A DNA stretch of 64,000 nucleotides from Bubalus kerabau (taxonomy: Eukaryota; Chordata; Mammalia; Artiodactyla; Bovidae). Made by a program: the position numbers and the translations under genes. The DNA is taken from contig NC_073637.1 in the NCBI RefSeq assembly GCF_029407905.1, positions 51,460,501 through 51,524,500 on the forward strand. The letters run 5' to 3'. A model generated the notes under the pieces. The model was not told the origin of the DNA and made no database searches. It worked only from the letters and a program-made list of their open reading frames with translations. Below are positions 45,444-57,702 of this stretch, piece after piece. How positions within the stretch are numbered: position 1 is the first letter of the stretch; every line of letters starts with the position of its first letter.

Positions 45444-45459
45444 AACACACACACACACA
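45444..45459. repeat. (AC)n microsatellite
   Basis: About eight AC units. Confidence 0.85.
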
Positions 45460-45589
45460 ACAGAAGCCTGACAAACTAACAAGTCATCTTAACTTCAGCA
45501 TTTCATTGTTAAACTGTAATCCTGCAGGTTGTATATACATATGCTAATAGAGAAATAAGCAGGTGATACATACACATTGTATCTATAGA

Positions 45590-45900
45590 TTTTTTGTAAG
45601 AATTGGATTTTATCTTAAGTACAATGAGAAGCTACTAGAAATTATAAACTAGGGAATGAAGTGGTTTGATGAGCATTTCTTAAAAGATAAATCTAACTGC
45701 TGAGGAGAGACCAAATTGAGAAATTTCTTTGACAGAGCCAGGATGTAAAGATGAGTAGAAACAGACGAGAGGCTGCTATAGCTGCTCATACAACAGATTT
45801 CTCTAGTCTGAAGGAGGGCAGGGAGAAAGGAAACAGAAGTGGTTGAGCAAGGATGTGTGCTGGAGATAGAGTGGACCGGACTTCTTTGCTCCTTACCTGG
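45590..45900 (-). mobile_element. Possible L2 remnant
   Basis: GGATTTTATCTTAAGTACAA, GAAGTGGTTTGATGAGCATT, AAATCTAACTGCTGAGGAGA in this order resemble an old mammalian repeat in reverse orientation. Family assignment is weak. Confidence 0.3.
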
Positions 45901-48900
45901 GTTCAGTCTACAGAGCGGAATGAGAGGCCAAGATTTCACCATAATTGTCTCCTGCAGCTAAACACAATTAATTCTGTTTCTCTACTGATTTAATACGAAG
46001 CCAGGTAAAAAAGAGAGTTCAAACTGCAGCAAATATAAAATGCTTTAATACCACATACTCTAATAGTCTTGATTATTCAGTATCATTTTGAAAGGCACAA
46101 TGTTTAGAAAAATCTTTCAACTAAATGTTGGCACACCAAAATAGACAGTTATTTTATGATTATCATTAATATTAGTATTGTTTTCAGGCCATTGGATTTG
46201 GACTTCCTTTTTTTCCCTAGTCCAAGAAGGGTTTATTTTTGTTGATCTTCTTGGTCTGGTGTAAAATCTATCTTTTCAGATTGGCATTCCCCAGTGACTA
46301 AGTGGTGAGTTATGCTGTCTGGAAAGTTATTGTGAGTTCCACTGTGGTTTTGGTTCAGTAGGTTTTTATGTATTTTTACAAATTTTGTACATACACCCAG
46401 AGGCTTTTTGGCACTGGCTACATTTTCACATTCAAGAAAATAAATATGAGCCATTTAATGGTCTCCAATTCTAGATTCAGCTTTTTAAATATATTAAAAT
46501 ATGTATATGAGGAATTTTCTGAAACTTGGAACAGGGACTAAATTTGGCAAAGATTTTCACTAATATTTCAAAAAAGACCTTTCTTTGCAGCTCACTTGAT
46601 TATATGTTTTTTAGGTCATGAGAGGTATATTTTGAATTTGAGCTCTGAAACTTAAAGGAAGTGTACTTAATATTCTGAAGATATATTTTGCATTTTTAGT
46701 GACTGGATAAGACCAATGCTAATTGATTTAACTTATTCCTGGTAAAACTCTCAAGCTTATAGTCAACTTGAATTATGGTCAACTGTAGCAAAATACAAAA
46801 AGGTTTATGCGGAAATGAAGAAAATTCACTCTATTTCAGGAACATAAATGGTATATTTGCTAATCATTTTCCCCTCCCGTTCATCAAACTGAAATAATCC
46901 ACTTGCAAAATAAAGCCAAATGGCATATTCTACTGAAAGTTCAGTTTACAGTGACATAAAACCCTACAAATCTCATATGCACAAGTAACCTTCCAAATTG
47001 CCTGTTAATCATACAAGTAAATTCACAGCAATCAAAGGAATCTTACGATTATTAAAGGTAAAACAACTACTAAATATTCAGACTTATGTAATGTCCATAT
47101 TGGAAATTCCCCCTGACCTTGAAAACGTGGGCCTCAATCAGGAAGTTATGCCGCCCACTGACACACAGGTAATGGTAGTCCTTTAATAAAATGGTATTAT
47201 TTTGTACATAATAACAATGAGACGATGTTATGACAGGTACACAAAAGTTTTGGAGGCAGCAAAACAGTAGTTTGAGACATAGGATTCTTGATTCTATTGT
47301 TATTTTCTGTTTCATAGTACCCTCAAGTTAGCCTCCTTTCTTTTTTTGATCTGCAGAGGAATGTCAGCAGCTCTTGTCTCCTACCACCTTGAAATGTTGT
47401 CAAGGATCTCATATTTTGCTTGGTAATCCCTTGAGATCTTTGGATGAAAAGAACCATAAAAATCCCAAATGTTTTTCTAGATAGGGGTTTCCAAAATTGG
47501 TCCCTTTCAGGGAGCCACCCACTTGGATATTGAATACCCTTCCTGTGTAATGTGGAAAAAGCAGTTGGTGAAAATTCACTCTTCTAGCATCACCAAAAAA
47601 ACAGACGTCTTTATTGTTTAGAAACTGAAACACACCCATTGGGGATCACTTCATCATTTTTTTTAAGTGAATGAAAACATCACAAGTTGAATTGATGAAA
47701 TGCAGGATAAGTGCAAACAGACTACACCCTTCCTCTTTCAGTCACAAGGAGCAGTGGTCTGCCAATTCTCCCTTGCACCCTCCCTGTCTAGGAAAGAGCC
47801 CTAGTTGGCTCACAAACCGTGTCCCTATCTGAGCTACAACTAATCATGCCACTGTTGAGTCATCAACACAAAATCCCACAGACTGGTTGCTTTCCTCTTT
47901 ATGGTATGAAAGAAAATCTTTTCCCTGTCATTTTTTCTCTTTTCATTTGCATCATCCACCCCCATCTTTTCTTACTCATGTTCATTTCTTCCAGTTTTTC
48001 ATTCTCGTCCCTCTCTTAACCCATCCTTTTCTAATCTCAAGGGCTATTTTAAACGGATGCTTGTTCACCAGATGCAACTCTCTGAGGGCTCATTTGGAAA
48101 AAATAACAATCTTTTCTGTCCCTCCAGCTGCCAAAAATCATCATGAGTCATGTTTTTGACTCAATTGACAGAAACACTTAATAGAAATAGTCGGCCTTTC
48201 CCAGAGTTTCTTCTTATTTGCCATTCCATCTTGTTGATTTCAACTGACCTTTAGGATGCAGCATTTGACCAGAGAAGCTTACCTGGTCATCATATCATTT
48301 CTATTTTTCCTGTCTCTGTTAAACTAGGCTAATGCAGTCAGATAGAGTAGGTTATAAGCAAACTAAGTGGCTGTCAGTAAAGATTCTAGCTCTCTAGTAT
48401 CTTGGTTGAAACGTTTTTACAAAGATACTCCCCAGAATTGAACTGTGTCCTAAATGCTAAATAAGAAATTTGATAACCTACTTTCTAAAAAATATTATTT
48501 CTAAATAATAATAACAGCAGCAATAATAATAATTACTATTTAAGATTCTTTATTAATAGTGTCATAATAACAACTCAGTGTTAATTACTTTGAAACCATT
48601 AAGAGAAATTTGTTTCAAATAGACACAATAGTAATGGTTTTTTACTTTATTAATTCAAGCGAGCCCAAAGGGAACTGTTGCTGATGTTCACTGTCTTGTC
48701 AAAGTAATTTTTTAAAAGCTGAACAGTATGACTCATAAAATAGAATAAACATGGCAAAGGTTTGTTTAACTTATTAATGAGATTTATCAGTCAGGCTTCA
48801 ATCAGGTAAGCAGAAAAAGTAAGATATATGGATACACCCCTCCTCCTACCAAACATATTTGTTGATTTGCTTATTTATTGTTTTATTCCAAGTTATTGGC

Positions 48901-49151
48901 TGACAAATTATGAGGGACTGCTTAAGAAAACTTGAAATCCCATAGGTCAGAAAGTCAGGAGGGAAGATCACAGGCAGACTGGCACTCACAGGCATTGGCC
49001 AAAGGAAGTCAGAAAAGAATGGTTAGAAGTAGGTTGGAACCCAACTGAACACAGGGTGTGTCCTCAGGGAAAGCTTAGACCCTTTTTAAGGCCCTCCTAT
49101 AGAACATCCTCTACAGAATTAGGAAACACAGATTCATGTTACAAATGGTTT
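45901..49151. other. Unassigned, AT-rich, largely non-repetitive DNA
   Basis: The longest stretch of the window without a recognised transposon. An (AAT)n-like patch lies at about 48500-48540. No coding frame or splice structure stands out. Confidence 0.4.
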
Positions 49152-49878
49152 GTTGTTCAGTCACTCAGTTGTGTCTGACTCTTTGAGAACCCACGGACTA
49201 CAGGATGCCAGGCTTCCCTGTCCCTCACTATCTCGTGGAGTTTGCTCAAACTCATTCATTGAGTTGATGATGGCATCCAACCATTTCATCCTATGTCACC
49301 CCTTTCTCCTCCTGCCCTCAATCTTTCCCAGCATCAGGGTCTTTTCCAAAGAGTTGGCTCTTCATGTCAGGTGACCAGAGTATTGGAGCTTCAACTTCAA
49401 CATCAGTTCTTCCAATGAATATTCAGGGTTGATTTTCTTTAGGGTTAACTAGCTTGATCTCCTTGCAGTCCAAGAGACTCTCAAGAGTCTTCTCCAGCAT
49501 CATAATTCAAAAGCATAAATTCTTTGCCACTCTGCTTTCTTTATGGTTCAAATTTCACACCCATACATGACTACTGGAAAAACCATAGCTTTTACTATAG
49601 AGACCTTTAGTCACTGTCTGTGAAGTGATGTCTCTGCTTTTTAATACACTGTCTAGATTTGTTACAGCTTTCCTTCCAAGGAGCAAGTGTCTTTTAATTT
49701 CATGGCTGCAGTTACTGTTTGCAGTGGTTTTGGAGCCCAAGAATATAAAATCTGTCACTGCTTTCACTCTTTCTCCTTCTATTTGCCATAAAGTGATGGA
49801 ACCAGATGCTGTGATCTTAGTTTTCTGACTGTTGAGTTTCAAGCCAGCTTTTCCCTTCTCCTCTCTCACTCTCCCCAG
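49152..49878 (-). mobile_element. BovB, 5'-truncated, older type, copy M
   Basis: Minus strand: starts near the RT C-terminal side (GAGAGAGGAGAAGGGAAAAG) and ends GTGACTGAACAACAAAC. It is diverged from the other copies, and its coding tail (49869-49555) is broken. No target-site duplication recognised. Confidence 0.88.
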
Positions 49879-50302
49879 GAGGCAGGAGAATCACTATTTT
49901 CATTTGTGAATTTTTTCCTATGAGGAAATAAGACATAGACCCCAATTTAAAAATAATCAATTGACAATATAAGATCAATAATAGGAATGAAAATGGTATG
50001 TCTATGAAAATTCTTTGCTAGTAAAACTATATATTATGACATTTAATCCTATTGATTAATCTTTATCTTTCTAAACTGAGAACCATATCCTGTAAGGCAA
50101 TTATTAAGTAAATGTTTATAAGTATACATTTCAAATGTGCCTTGAAGTGACAAATCTGGGGCAAAAATTGGAAAAATCATCTGTGCAAATATTTCTCTTC
50201 CTTTGGCTTAAAACAAAAGTTACTTTGTGATAGAGTCATTGCATTTGTAATTGACATCTTAGTACAATTGTTTAAAACAATTTTTACCTGTTATATGAAT
50301 AT
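49879..50302. other. Unassigned DNA
   Basis: Nothing recognised. Confidence 0.35.
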
Positions 50303-50437
50303 AGATCCCCTGAAGGAGGAAAGGGCAACCAACTCCAGTATCTTTGCCTGGAAAGTCCTATGAACAGAGAAGCCTGGCAGGCTAGAGTCCATGGGTTCAC
50401 AAAGAGTCAGACACGACTGAGGTGACTTAACACTTAC
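50303..50437 (+). mobile_element. Bov-tA SINE, head missing
   Basis: GATCCCCTGAAGGAGGAAAG, CCAACTCCAGTATCTTTGCC and CACGACTGAGGTGACTTAAC are the SINE body and 3' part. The tRNA-like head is absent. Confidence 0.85.
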
Positions 50438-50689
50438 CACATGTTGAAGACATCACTGATGTTATAAATAATAAGACATTCATATCCCAAACTACAAATA
50501 CTAATGCTATAAACAACATCATATTTATATGAATTGAAACTGTTTTATTTCAGATGTATCAGCAAATTATTGCAATAAACACATAATTAACATCTAACAC
50601 ATTTCTCTCTCTTCATTCTAACTTCTTTCCCAGTTATCAACTAATCAGCTGTCAATGTCATTATTCTAAAATTTAAGGATCTTTGTTTT

Positions 50690-51130
50690 ACTTTCTGGCT
50701 TAAAATGCTTTGATGATGCACATTGCCTACTGGATAAATGCCATCTACCTAAGCTTGGTAGTCAAGGCCTGCCATGGTGCAGGCTTTATTATCTTTCTAA
50801 TTTCAATTTTGGCCATACAGAGTCAGCTTCTATTTGCATTATACCTCATCCAAAAGGAAAAGACTTCTTACTTTCCAAATCTTCACATGAGCCTTGTTGT
50901 GTCATATTTCCATGTATAATTACCCTTGCAAGAAACAGCCTTCACACACTGTCCTTCTGTAAAATTTCCATTCAACTTTTAAAACTCAGCTTAGATTCTC
51001 TTCCTCTGAGAAAGCTTCCACTCTCCCTTCCTATTCTAATCCAGCTAAGTAAAATTCTTCTAGGTTCTAATGACCCTCTTTGGGGATAACTGTTACAGCC
51101 TTCAGCTTATCAGTGATTCAAAAGGCTTTT
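50690..51130 (+). mobile_element. L2 3'-region remnant
   Basis: CATTGCCTACTGGATAAATG, GTCAAGGCCTGCCATGGTGC and AGCTTCCACTCTCCCTTCCT fall in the order of the L2 3' region on the plus strand. Confidence 0.5.
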
Positions 51131-51355
51131 ATATAAGTTGGTTGCACTCTGAGTACTGATGCTTTACTTTGCTTCTCTTGTTCCCTGAATCTAATCCAGG
51201 GTTTAATTAGGTAATAGTTGCCCATTCAAAACAAACATTTGTTGAACACTAAACATATTCAGGTTCTCTGATCTTATACTGGTTTGGAGAAATTAAAGCA
51301 GGTAAGTAGAGAAGCCATTCATCTGAGGTCATGGATATTTTATTACCTTTATTTA

Positions 51356-51533
51356 CTAGAGGGTCTCAAAGTTTACCCTGCTTTTGAATCTCCTTGTTAA
51401 GAGATTGGCTTGTTAAACTCTTGGCTTCCTCCCAGAGTTTGATTCAATAGGTCTACCTGGAGCCAGAAAATTCTAACCAGCATCCAGTTGCCATTCCTGC
51501 TGCTCAAGGACAACAATTTAAGAACCACTGCTC
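51356..51533 (-). mobile_element. MER5A-like hAT MITE
   Basis: GGTCTCAAAGTTTACCCTGC at one end and AAGAACCACTGCTC at the other, with CCAGAGTTTGATTCAATAGG between, resemble a MER5A-type nonautonomous hAT-Charlie element. Its terminal inverted repeats are diverged. Confidence 0.6.
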
Positions 51534-51949
51534 TATATCTACACAAAGACCAAGATCCTAAAAAAAAAAAATGTATATTTAATAAATGCTGGTCTTGTTT
51601 TATTTATAAAGACAGCCTAGTACAGAATAGGATTTATTCTGTTTCTTTCTAAATCAAGAAATGAAAAGTATTTTATGTATTTATATATATTTTTTATTCA
51701 ATGGTAAAGATAAATATTCTGAGTTTTCCATCATAATTACTTATTTCCCTCCCCATTATATTACTTTCCCATATGTTTAACAGATATATTTAAACATATT
51801 TTTTATAATATTAGTTTTCTTTTAAAATAGTGAAAATTAATTTTTTTTTGAAGGAGAAGAAAGGTTATCATAACCATCTATCTTTCTGTGAAAGCAATTG
51901 ATCCATTATCCAGAAAATTATATATACAGAATTTAGAGTATAGAAATAA
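51534..51949. other. AT-rich unassigned DNA
   Basis: Very AT-rich, with T and A runs. Nothing recognised. Confidence 0.35.
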
Positions 51950-54205
51950 AACATAGAGCTATGGCCATGCTTTTTTGACAAGTATGCCAAGTCCACTCAA
52001 TGGGAAAAGAATCTCTTCCAACAAGTGGTGCTGAGACAATTTTATTTCTACATGCAAAAAAAATTTTTGGATACCTACCTTATATTATACACCAAAATTA
52101 TTTTAAAATGGATCAACAAAATAAGGGCTGAAAACCATAAAGTTTTAAAGAAAACATAGGGGTAAATTTTTATGAACTTGGAGTCGTCAATGGATTCTTA
52201 AATATGACACCAAAAGCCCAGCAACAGCAACAACAAAAAATGTTGAACTTTATCAAAATTTAAAACTTTTGTATATTAAAGAACATTATTAAGGACTTGA
52301 AAAGACAGCCTAAAGAATGGGAAAAAATATTGGCACATCTTAGATCTGATAAACATTTAAAATTCAGCATATTTAAAAAACTCTTAAAACTCAACAAAAA
52401 GCTAAAAAAATGGGCAAAGACATACAAATGGCCTAAAAGAACTGGAAAAGATGTTCAACATCATTACTCAGAGAAATGCAAATCAAAACCACAATAAGAT
52501 ATCACAATATTACTTCACATGATATAAGAAAATAAAATTTAAAAATGAAAATGAATTTTAATGAGGATGAGGAGAAACTGGAATTTTGGTGCATTGTTGG
52601 TAGAAATGTAAAACTGTGGAAAGGTAAAATGGGAAAATAGGTTATTCCTCAAAAAACTAAATTTAGAGTTGCCACATTACCTATCCATTCCACTCCTAGA
52701 TTTATACTTCCCAAAATTGAAAGCAAAATCTAAACAAATGTTCAATAAAGTACTATTCACAGTAGCTAAAAGAATTAAAAAAAAAAAAAAAAAAAGAACC
52801 ATGTGTCCATCAACAGATAAATGGATAAGAAAATTGGGATATATACATGCAACAAAATATTAAACCCTAAAAAGGAATGAAATTCTAATGCATGTTTCAA
52901 CATGGAAGAATCTTGAAAATATTGTTTTAAGTGAAATAATCAGACATAAAAGGAAAAATACCGTATGATTTCTGTTAACGATATATCTAAAAGAAGGAAA
53001 TTCATAGAGACAGAATGTAGGTTAGAGGTTACCAGGAGTTTCCTCTGGGCAGGAAGGGCAGTGAAGGAACAGTCAACAGTGCAGCCCAGAAAAGGAGACA
53101 TGGACAAGCTTCAGAGGTTCCTGAATGACCAGGCAGACAAAGAGCAAAGCCTGACCACAGATGCTGGATTTCCTGTGCCTCAGTTTTCACAGCAGATTGA
53201 GGTGGTTTGGCAAATGCTTTATATGTAACATTTTCTGTTTTATCCTTAGAACTGGATTGCTATGGCTTCCTAGTGGCATAACATTTTTGCAGTGTTTTAT
53301 TCCCTAGGAAATAATCCTGTAATATTCAGGATGGCTTTTTTAGTGAGCTCTGTGAAGTAGCTGAAGAAAATATTTGAAACAAGCTTGCTTGCAACAATTA
53401 TTAATTATTCTGTTTTATTTGTTTCATATTTACCCTGTGTGCTTCTTTTTGGTGAAAGAAGGGGATGATGACCATATTGAAGTTCTTGTGGATGTCCTGA
53501 AATAGCCAATTGCACTCCATAGGCAAGAGATAGTCATGAAATGTTATTTTTCTCTCTTAAATTGAAAATCAGAAACTCTTTGAAAAGAGTGTTTAAAAGT
53601 TGATACTGTGGTTTCAGTGAAGTATGCTTTTCCTGATATAATAATCACTCCAAAAACAAGTGCAGTGACTACTTAAGACCATTTGTATTCTGGTACAAAC
53701 TACATGCTTGATTAAACTGTTAAATCCTTGTAACTTTAAATTCATTATGTGTCATTAATACACCCTTCCAAAGATAAGGAGATTTTAATCATTGCCAGTT
53801 GTAAATTATTTTTAAGTCTTTTTCAAAACAGCTTTGAGATGTGAGTATTTAAGGATGACCCTTGTTTACAACCTATTACGTTTTTCTGTTTGGGCTCTTT
53901 TAAAATGTCTCCATTTTTAAGACATCTTTTTTAAAAAAAAATTGAATGTTAAGGTTTTAACTTAAAGCTAAAGATTGCTAATTATGTGTAATAAAAAGAG
54001 TATCTGCAGTGTTTAAAGAAACCCAAACTTGGAAATAAAAACATTTTTTATCAGGCTTGAAGGAAATGATGAATTGTGAGTTATTGTTTAATGCTTACAA
54101 AGTTTGTTTGGAATGATGAAAAATATTTTTAATTAGATAGTGCTGATGGTTGCACATGATTGTGATCATGATTAATGTCACTGAATTGTACACTTAAAAT
54201 GGTTA
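51950..54205 (+). mobile_element. L1 3' part, interrupted near its 3' UTR
   Basis: ORF2 C-terminal landmarks (GGGAAAAGAATCTCTTCCAA, AAAACTTTTGTATATTAAAG, CATACAAATGGCCTAAAAG, CAAATCAAAACCACAATAAG) and 3' UTR start (GGTTAGAGGTTACCAGGAG) run to about 53042. The 3' UTR end (GTGCTGATGGTTGCACATGA, CACTGAATTGTACACTTAAA) resumes at about 54130. The roughly 1.1 kb between is foreign to L1. A run of 19 A lies at 52777-52795. Confidence 0.78.
53043..54130 (+). pseudogene. Candidate retrocopy (3' UTR-like), parent unidentified
   Basis: A roughly 1.1-kb block with no L1 similarity sits inside an L1 3' UTR. Its start reads, in one frame, as a C-terminus-like peptide (VNSAAQKRRHGQASEVPE, ending at a TGA near 53125). 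It then looks like a long AT-rich 3' UTR with AATAAA-type signals near 53990 and 54037. No poly-A tail or target-site duplication is obvious, so a non-retroposed insertion is possible. Confidence 0.35.
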
Positions 54206-54930
54206 CTATTGCTATCAACAGATGAATGGATGAAGAAGTTGTGGTATACATATGCAATGGGTTATTACTTAGCCATAAAAAGGGATGAAGTTGGGCCATT
54301 TGTAGTGATGTGGATAGATCTAGAATCTGTCATATAGAGTGAAGTAAGTCAGAGAGAGAAAAACAAGTATCCTTTATTAACACATGGCTATGGTTTTTCC
54401 AGTGGTCATGTATGGATGTGAGAGTTGGACTATAAAGAAAGCTGAGTGTGGAAGAATTAATGCTTTTGAACTGTGGTGCTGGAAAAGACTTTTGAGAGTC
54501 CCTTGGGCTGCAAGGAGATCCAGCTAGTCCATCCTAAAGGAGATCAGTCCTGGGTGTTCATTGGAAGGACTGATGTTGAAGCTGAAACTCCAATACTTTG
54601 GCCACCTGATGCAAAGAGCTGACTCATCTGAAAAGACCCTGATGCTGGGTAAAATTGAGGGCAGGAGGAGAAGGGGACGACAGAGGATAAGATGGTTGGA
54701 TGGCATCACCAACTCGATGGGCATGTGTTTGGGTAAACTCTGGGAGTTGGTGAAGGACTGGGAGGCCTGGCGTGCTGTGGTTCATGGGGTTGCAAAGAGT
54801 CACACACGACTGAGTGACTGAACTGAACTGAACTGAACTGAACAGGTAATTCACTTTGTTGTACAGCAGAAATTAAAACAACAGTATAAAGAAATTATAC
54901 ATCAATAATAAAATAAAAAGATTAACACTA
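54206..54930 (+). mobile_element. Second L1 3' end, interrupted by BovB
   Basis: AACAGATGAATGGATGAAGA, GTATACATATGCAATGGGTT, GGATGAAGTTGGGCCATTTG (54206-54386), then TTCACTTTGTTGTACAGCAG and an A-rich end (54842-54930), form an L1 ORF2 end and 3' UTR. It follows another L1 tail directly. Confidence 0.78.
54387..54841 (+). mobile_element. BovB 3' end in L1, copy N
   Basis: Starts GGCTATGGTTTTTCCAGTGG and ends with four GAACT units. 86 codons of the C-terminal tail (54561-54821) remain open. Confidence 0.92.
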
Positions 54931-54943
54931 ATAAAAGAAAAGG

Positions 54944-54974
<31 letters not shown>

Positions 54975-54976
54975 AA
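54944..54976. repeat. (CA)n microsatellite
   Basis: About 13 uninterrupted CA units and then ATACACA. Probably polymorphic. Confidence 0.92.
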
Positions 54977-54999
54977 AGAAAGAACATTCTATAAGGATA

Positions 55000-55181
55000 G
55001 AGGGAAGATGAGCATGTTACAGAATCAAGCCTGGGAACTTGAGAATTGCCGGCCTGCATCAGAAACTAGGAAGCTGCAAGAAGTTTTTTTTTTTCCCTCA
55101 GAGGCTCCAGAGGGAGCATATTTATGCAGACACCTTGATTTTGGACTTTCTAGCCTCCAGAATTGTGCAGAATTATGAGAC
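55000..55181 (+). mobile_element. MaLR (MLT1-like) LTR 3' fragment
   Basis: CTCAGAGGCTCCAGAGGGAG, CACCTTGATTTTGGACTTTC and CTAGCCTCCAGAATTGTG are the well-known 3' half of MLT1/MST-type LTRs. The left edge is uncertain. Confidence 0.65.
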
Positions 55182-55560
55182 AGTGTTTTTTTTTTAATTA
55201 ATTTTTTAAAGTGTTTTACAATGTTGTGTTGGACCTTTTTTTTTTTTTTTTTTTTTTTTACACCACAAGGCTTGTGGAATCTTAGTTGAATATTATTTCT
55301 CAGTGTGTGTGTGTGTCACATTTTCTTGATCTATTCTTTTGTTGACGAACACTTAGGTTTTTCCCATAACTTGATTATTGTGAAAAGTGGTGCAATACAC
55401 ATGACAGTATAGATAACTCTTTGAGATAATGGTTTTACTTTACTCTGTGATACACACCCGGATGTAGGATTGCTGGATCAGATATAGTCGTTCCATTTAT
55501 AATTTTTTGAAGAACCACCATACTGTTTTCCATAGTAACTTCACCAGTTACATTTACAAA
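55182..55560 (-). mobile_element. L1 3' end fragments around a CHR-like stub
   Basis: 55182-55235 (minus strand, GGTCCAACACAACATTGTAA) is an L1 3' terminus. 55290-55560 is ORF2-like (TGGAAAACAGTATGGTGGTT on the minus strand). Between them 55236-55289 has a T24 run followed by ACACCACAAGGCTTGTGGAA and TCTTAGTT, the reverse complement of a CHR SINE 3' end. Confidence 0.55.
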
Positions 55561-56646
55561 GTAGATTATTTCTAAAAAGACATTGTGAGAATTAATAATA
55601 AAAAAATGTTGAGAAATGCGACTTCTTTTACTTTTTAATAAGTGGACTCTTACAATGCTAAGAATATCATAACATAAAAGCTGATCTACATCCTTTCCAA
55701 TATTTATCTCTTTTCTGCTAATTGTAGCTTCAACCTAAACATTAATTTTTATGGAGATGAGAATGCATCTATCAGTATTTAAGACTTATTGAACAACTGT
55801 TTTATGCACAAGAAAATGCGAACATCTTCCCATATCAGATATAAATTACAGAGCTATCTTGATGGTACACTTGCCTATTTCTTTTTTCTTTTTTTTTTAC
55901 TTTTCAGTATTGTTTCTCATCTAATCACTTTGAGAACCTGAAAACTGTTCAAGTGATGAGTTATAATAAAACACAACAAATATATTATCTTTGAATCACA
56001 TTATTTTCATATATATGAAAACAGCAGTAAAACATTTATGATACTTTTTAAAATATAAGTACTCTCTGTTAAGTTTTAATAACCTTAGCATGAGATTTAA
56101 AGTATTTTAAGCACAACTCTGAGAAACTTTATATGCTGTAAGCCAATGATGTAAGAAGGGCAGCTCTTTTTTTATTAGCAATTATGATTTGCAGCAATCT
56201 TTATTGCCAGTTTTCACAACTCTCTTTCCTCTTTTTTTCTTCTTCTTCTTTTTCTTCTCTTTTTTCTTACAATCAAGTCTTGAACTGGAGAGTCTGGCTC
56301 CTGGGATCAATCTATACCAGACAACATGGAGCAAAACTTCAGTCTGGAATAAAAAAAAAAAAACCTTCAGTCTGGTTCCTTGCTTAAGCTATTCCTAGCT
56401 GGAATTCAGTCATATATAAAACACATGGCTGTTTCAAACTCAATAGAATTTTAAAGAAAAAGTTTGCTTCTGAGGAGACACTTGTTGATTACTAATAGGT
56501 ATTATTTGAGGCTAGAAATATCTAGAAATTAGAAGAGCCCTTTGATAACTTCTCTTTTTCATCTGTAACCAGGTTATTGAAGAACCTGAATGATAGGTAT
56601 AGGATTTAAATAGGATGTTAATCAGTTTTTCATCAACTATTTATTT
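55561..56646. other. Unassigned DNA with a pyrimidine tract
   Basis: AT-rich. A TTC/CT-rich tract lies at 56221-56268. No gene recognised; the two short open stretches across the tract are low-complexity artefacts. Confidence 0.4.
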
Positions 56647-57137
56647 CAGTTCAGTTGTTCAGTCATGTCCGACTCTGCAACCCCATGGGCTGCAGCACTC
56701 CAGGCTTCCCTGTCCATCACCACTCCGGGGCCTACTCAAACTCATGTCCATCACGTCAGTGATGCCATCCAACCATCTCATCCTCTGTCAACCCCTTCTC
56801 CTCCCACCTTCAATATTTCCCAGCATCAGGGTCTTTTCCAATGAATTGGTTCTTTGTATCAGGTGGCCAAAGTATTGGAGTTTCAGCTTCAGCATCAGTT
56901 CTTTCAATGAATATTCAGGACTGATTTCCTTTAGGATGGATTAGTTGGATCTGCTTTCAGTCCAAGGGACTCTCAAGAGTCTTCTCCAATACCATAGTTC
57001 AAAAGCATCAATTCTTCAGCATTCAGCTTTCTTTATAGTCTCACATCCATACATGACTACTGGAAAAACCGGAACCTTGACTAGACGGACCTTTGTTGGC
57101 AAAGTAATGTCTCTGCTTTTTAATATGCTGTGTAGGT
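56647..57137 (-). mobile_element. BovB 3' part, copy O
   Basis: Minus strand: from the GCATATTAAAAAGCAGAGAC region near 57125 to a terminus reading GACTGAACAACTGAACTGAA. The coding tail is broken. It directly abuts an L1 3' UTR end. Confidence 0.9.
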
Positions 57138-57138
57138 T

Positions 57139-57285
57139 TTTTATTATTTGATGTTTATTTATTTATATTTTTAACTGGAGGATAGTTGCTTTACAATATA
57201 TATTTCCTCCCTCTTGATTCTCCTTCCCACTCTTCATCCCACCCCTCTAGGTTGTCACAGAGCACCAGACTGGGCTCCATTTTCA
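57139..57285 (-). mobile_element. L1 3' UTR end fragment
   Basis: On the minus strand: GGTGCTCTGTGACAACCTAG, GGGTGGGATGAAGAGTGGGA and an A-rich terminus, the usual artiodactyl L1 3' end. Confidence 0.75.
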
Positions 57286-57446
57286 TCAACCATTTTAGAT
57301 TTTCCTTGCTAAGGCTTGAGTCCATCTGAATAGAGATGACAGCTTTCTGTTTCACCTAGTCTGAGTCAAATAAATTCATTCTCATTTTTAACTGAAAGAT
57401 TCTATTTCTGTATTTTTCCATCCTCTGAGATTGAGCTGACCTATAG

Positions 57447-57702
57447 GACTGATGCTAAAGCTGAAGGTCCAATACTTTGGCCACCTGATGTGAAGAACTT
57501 ATTCACTGGAAAAGACCTTGATGCTGGGAAAGACTGAAGGCAAAAGGAGAAGGGGTGGCAGAGGCTGAGATAGTTGGATGGCATCATCAACTCAATGGTC
57601 ATGAGTTTGAGCAAACTCCGGGAGATAGTGAAGGACAGGGAAGCCTGGTATGCTGCAGTCCATGGGGTCGCAAAGAGTCAGACATGGCTGAGAGGTTGAA
57701 CA
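57447..57702 (+). mobile_element. BovB 3' end, older type, copy P
   Basis: GACTGATGCTAAAGCTGAAG to GGCTGAGAGGTTGAACAACG. It has the GAACAAC terminus and is more diverged than most copies. Confidence 0.88.

Larger units (their letters stand above)
43746..45589. other. Unassigned DNA
   Basis: No recognised gene. Contains a 73-bp tandem duplication (44072-44217) and an (AC)n tract (45444-45459). A minus-strand 75-codon open stretch (44743-44516) has a lysine/glutamate-rich stretch but no family I recognise. Confidence 0.35.
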
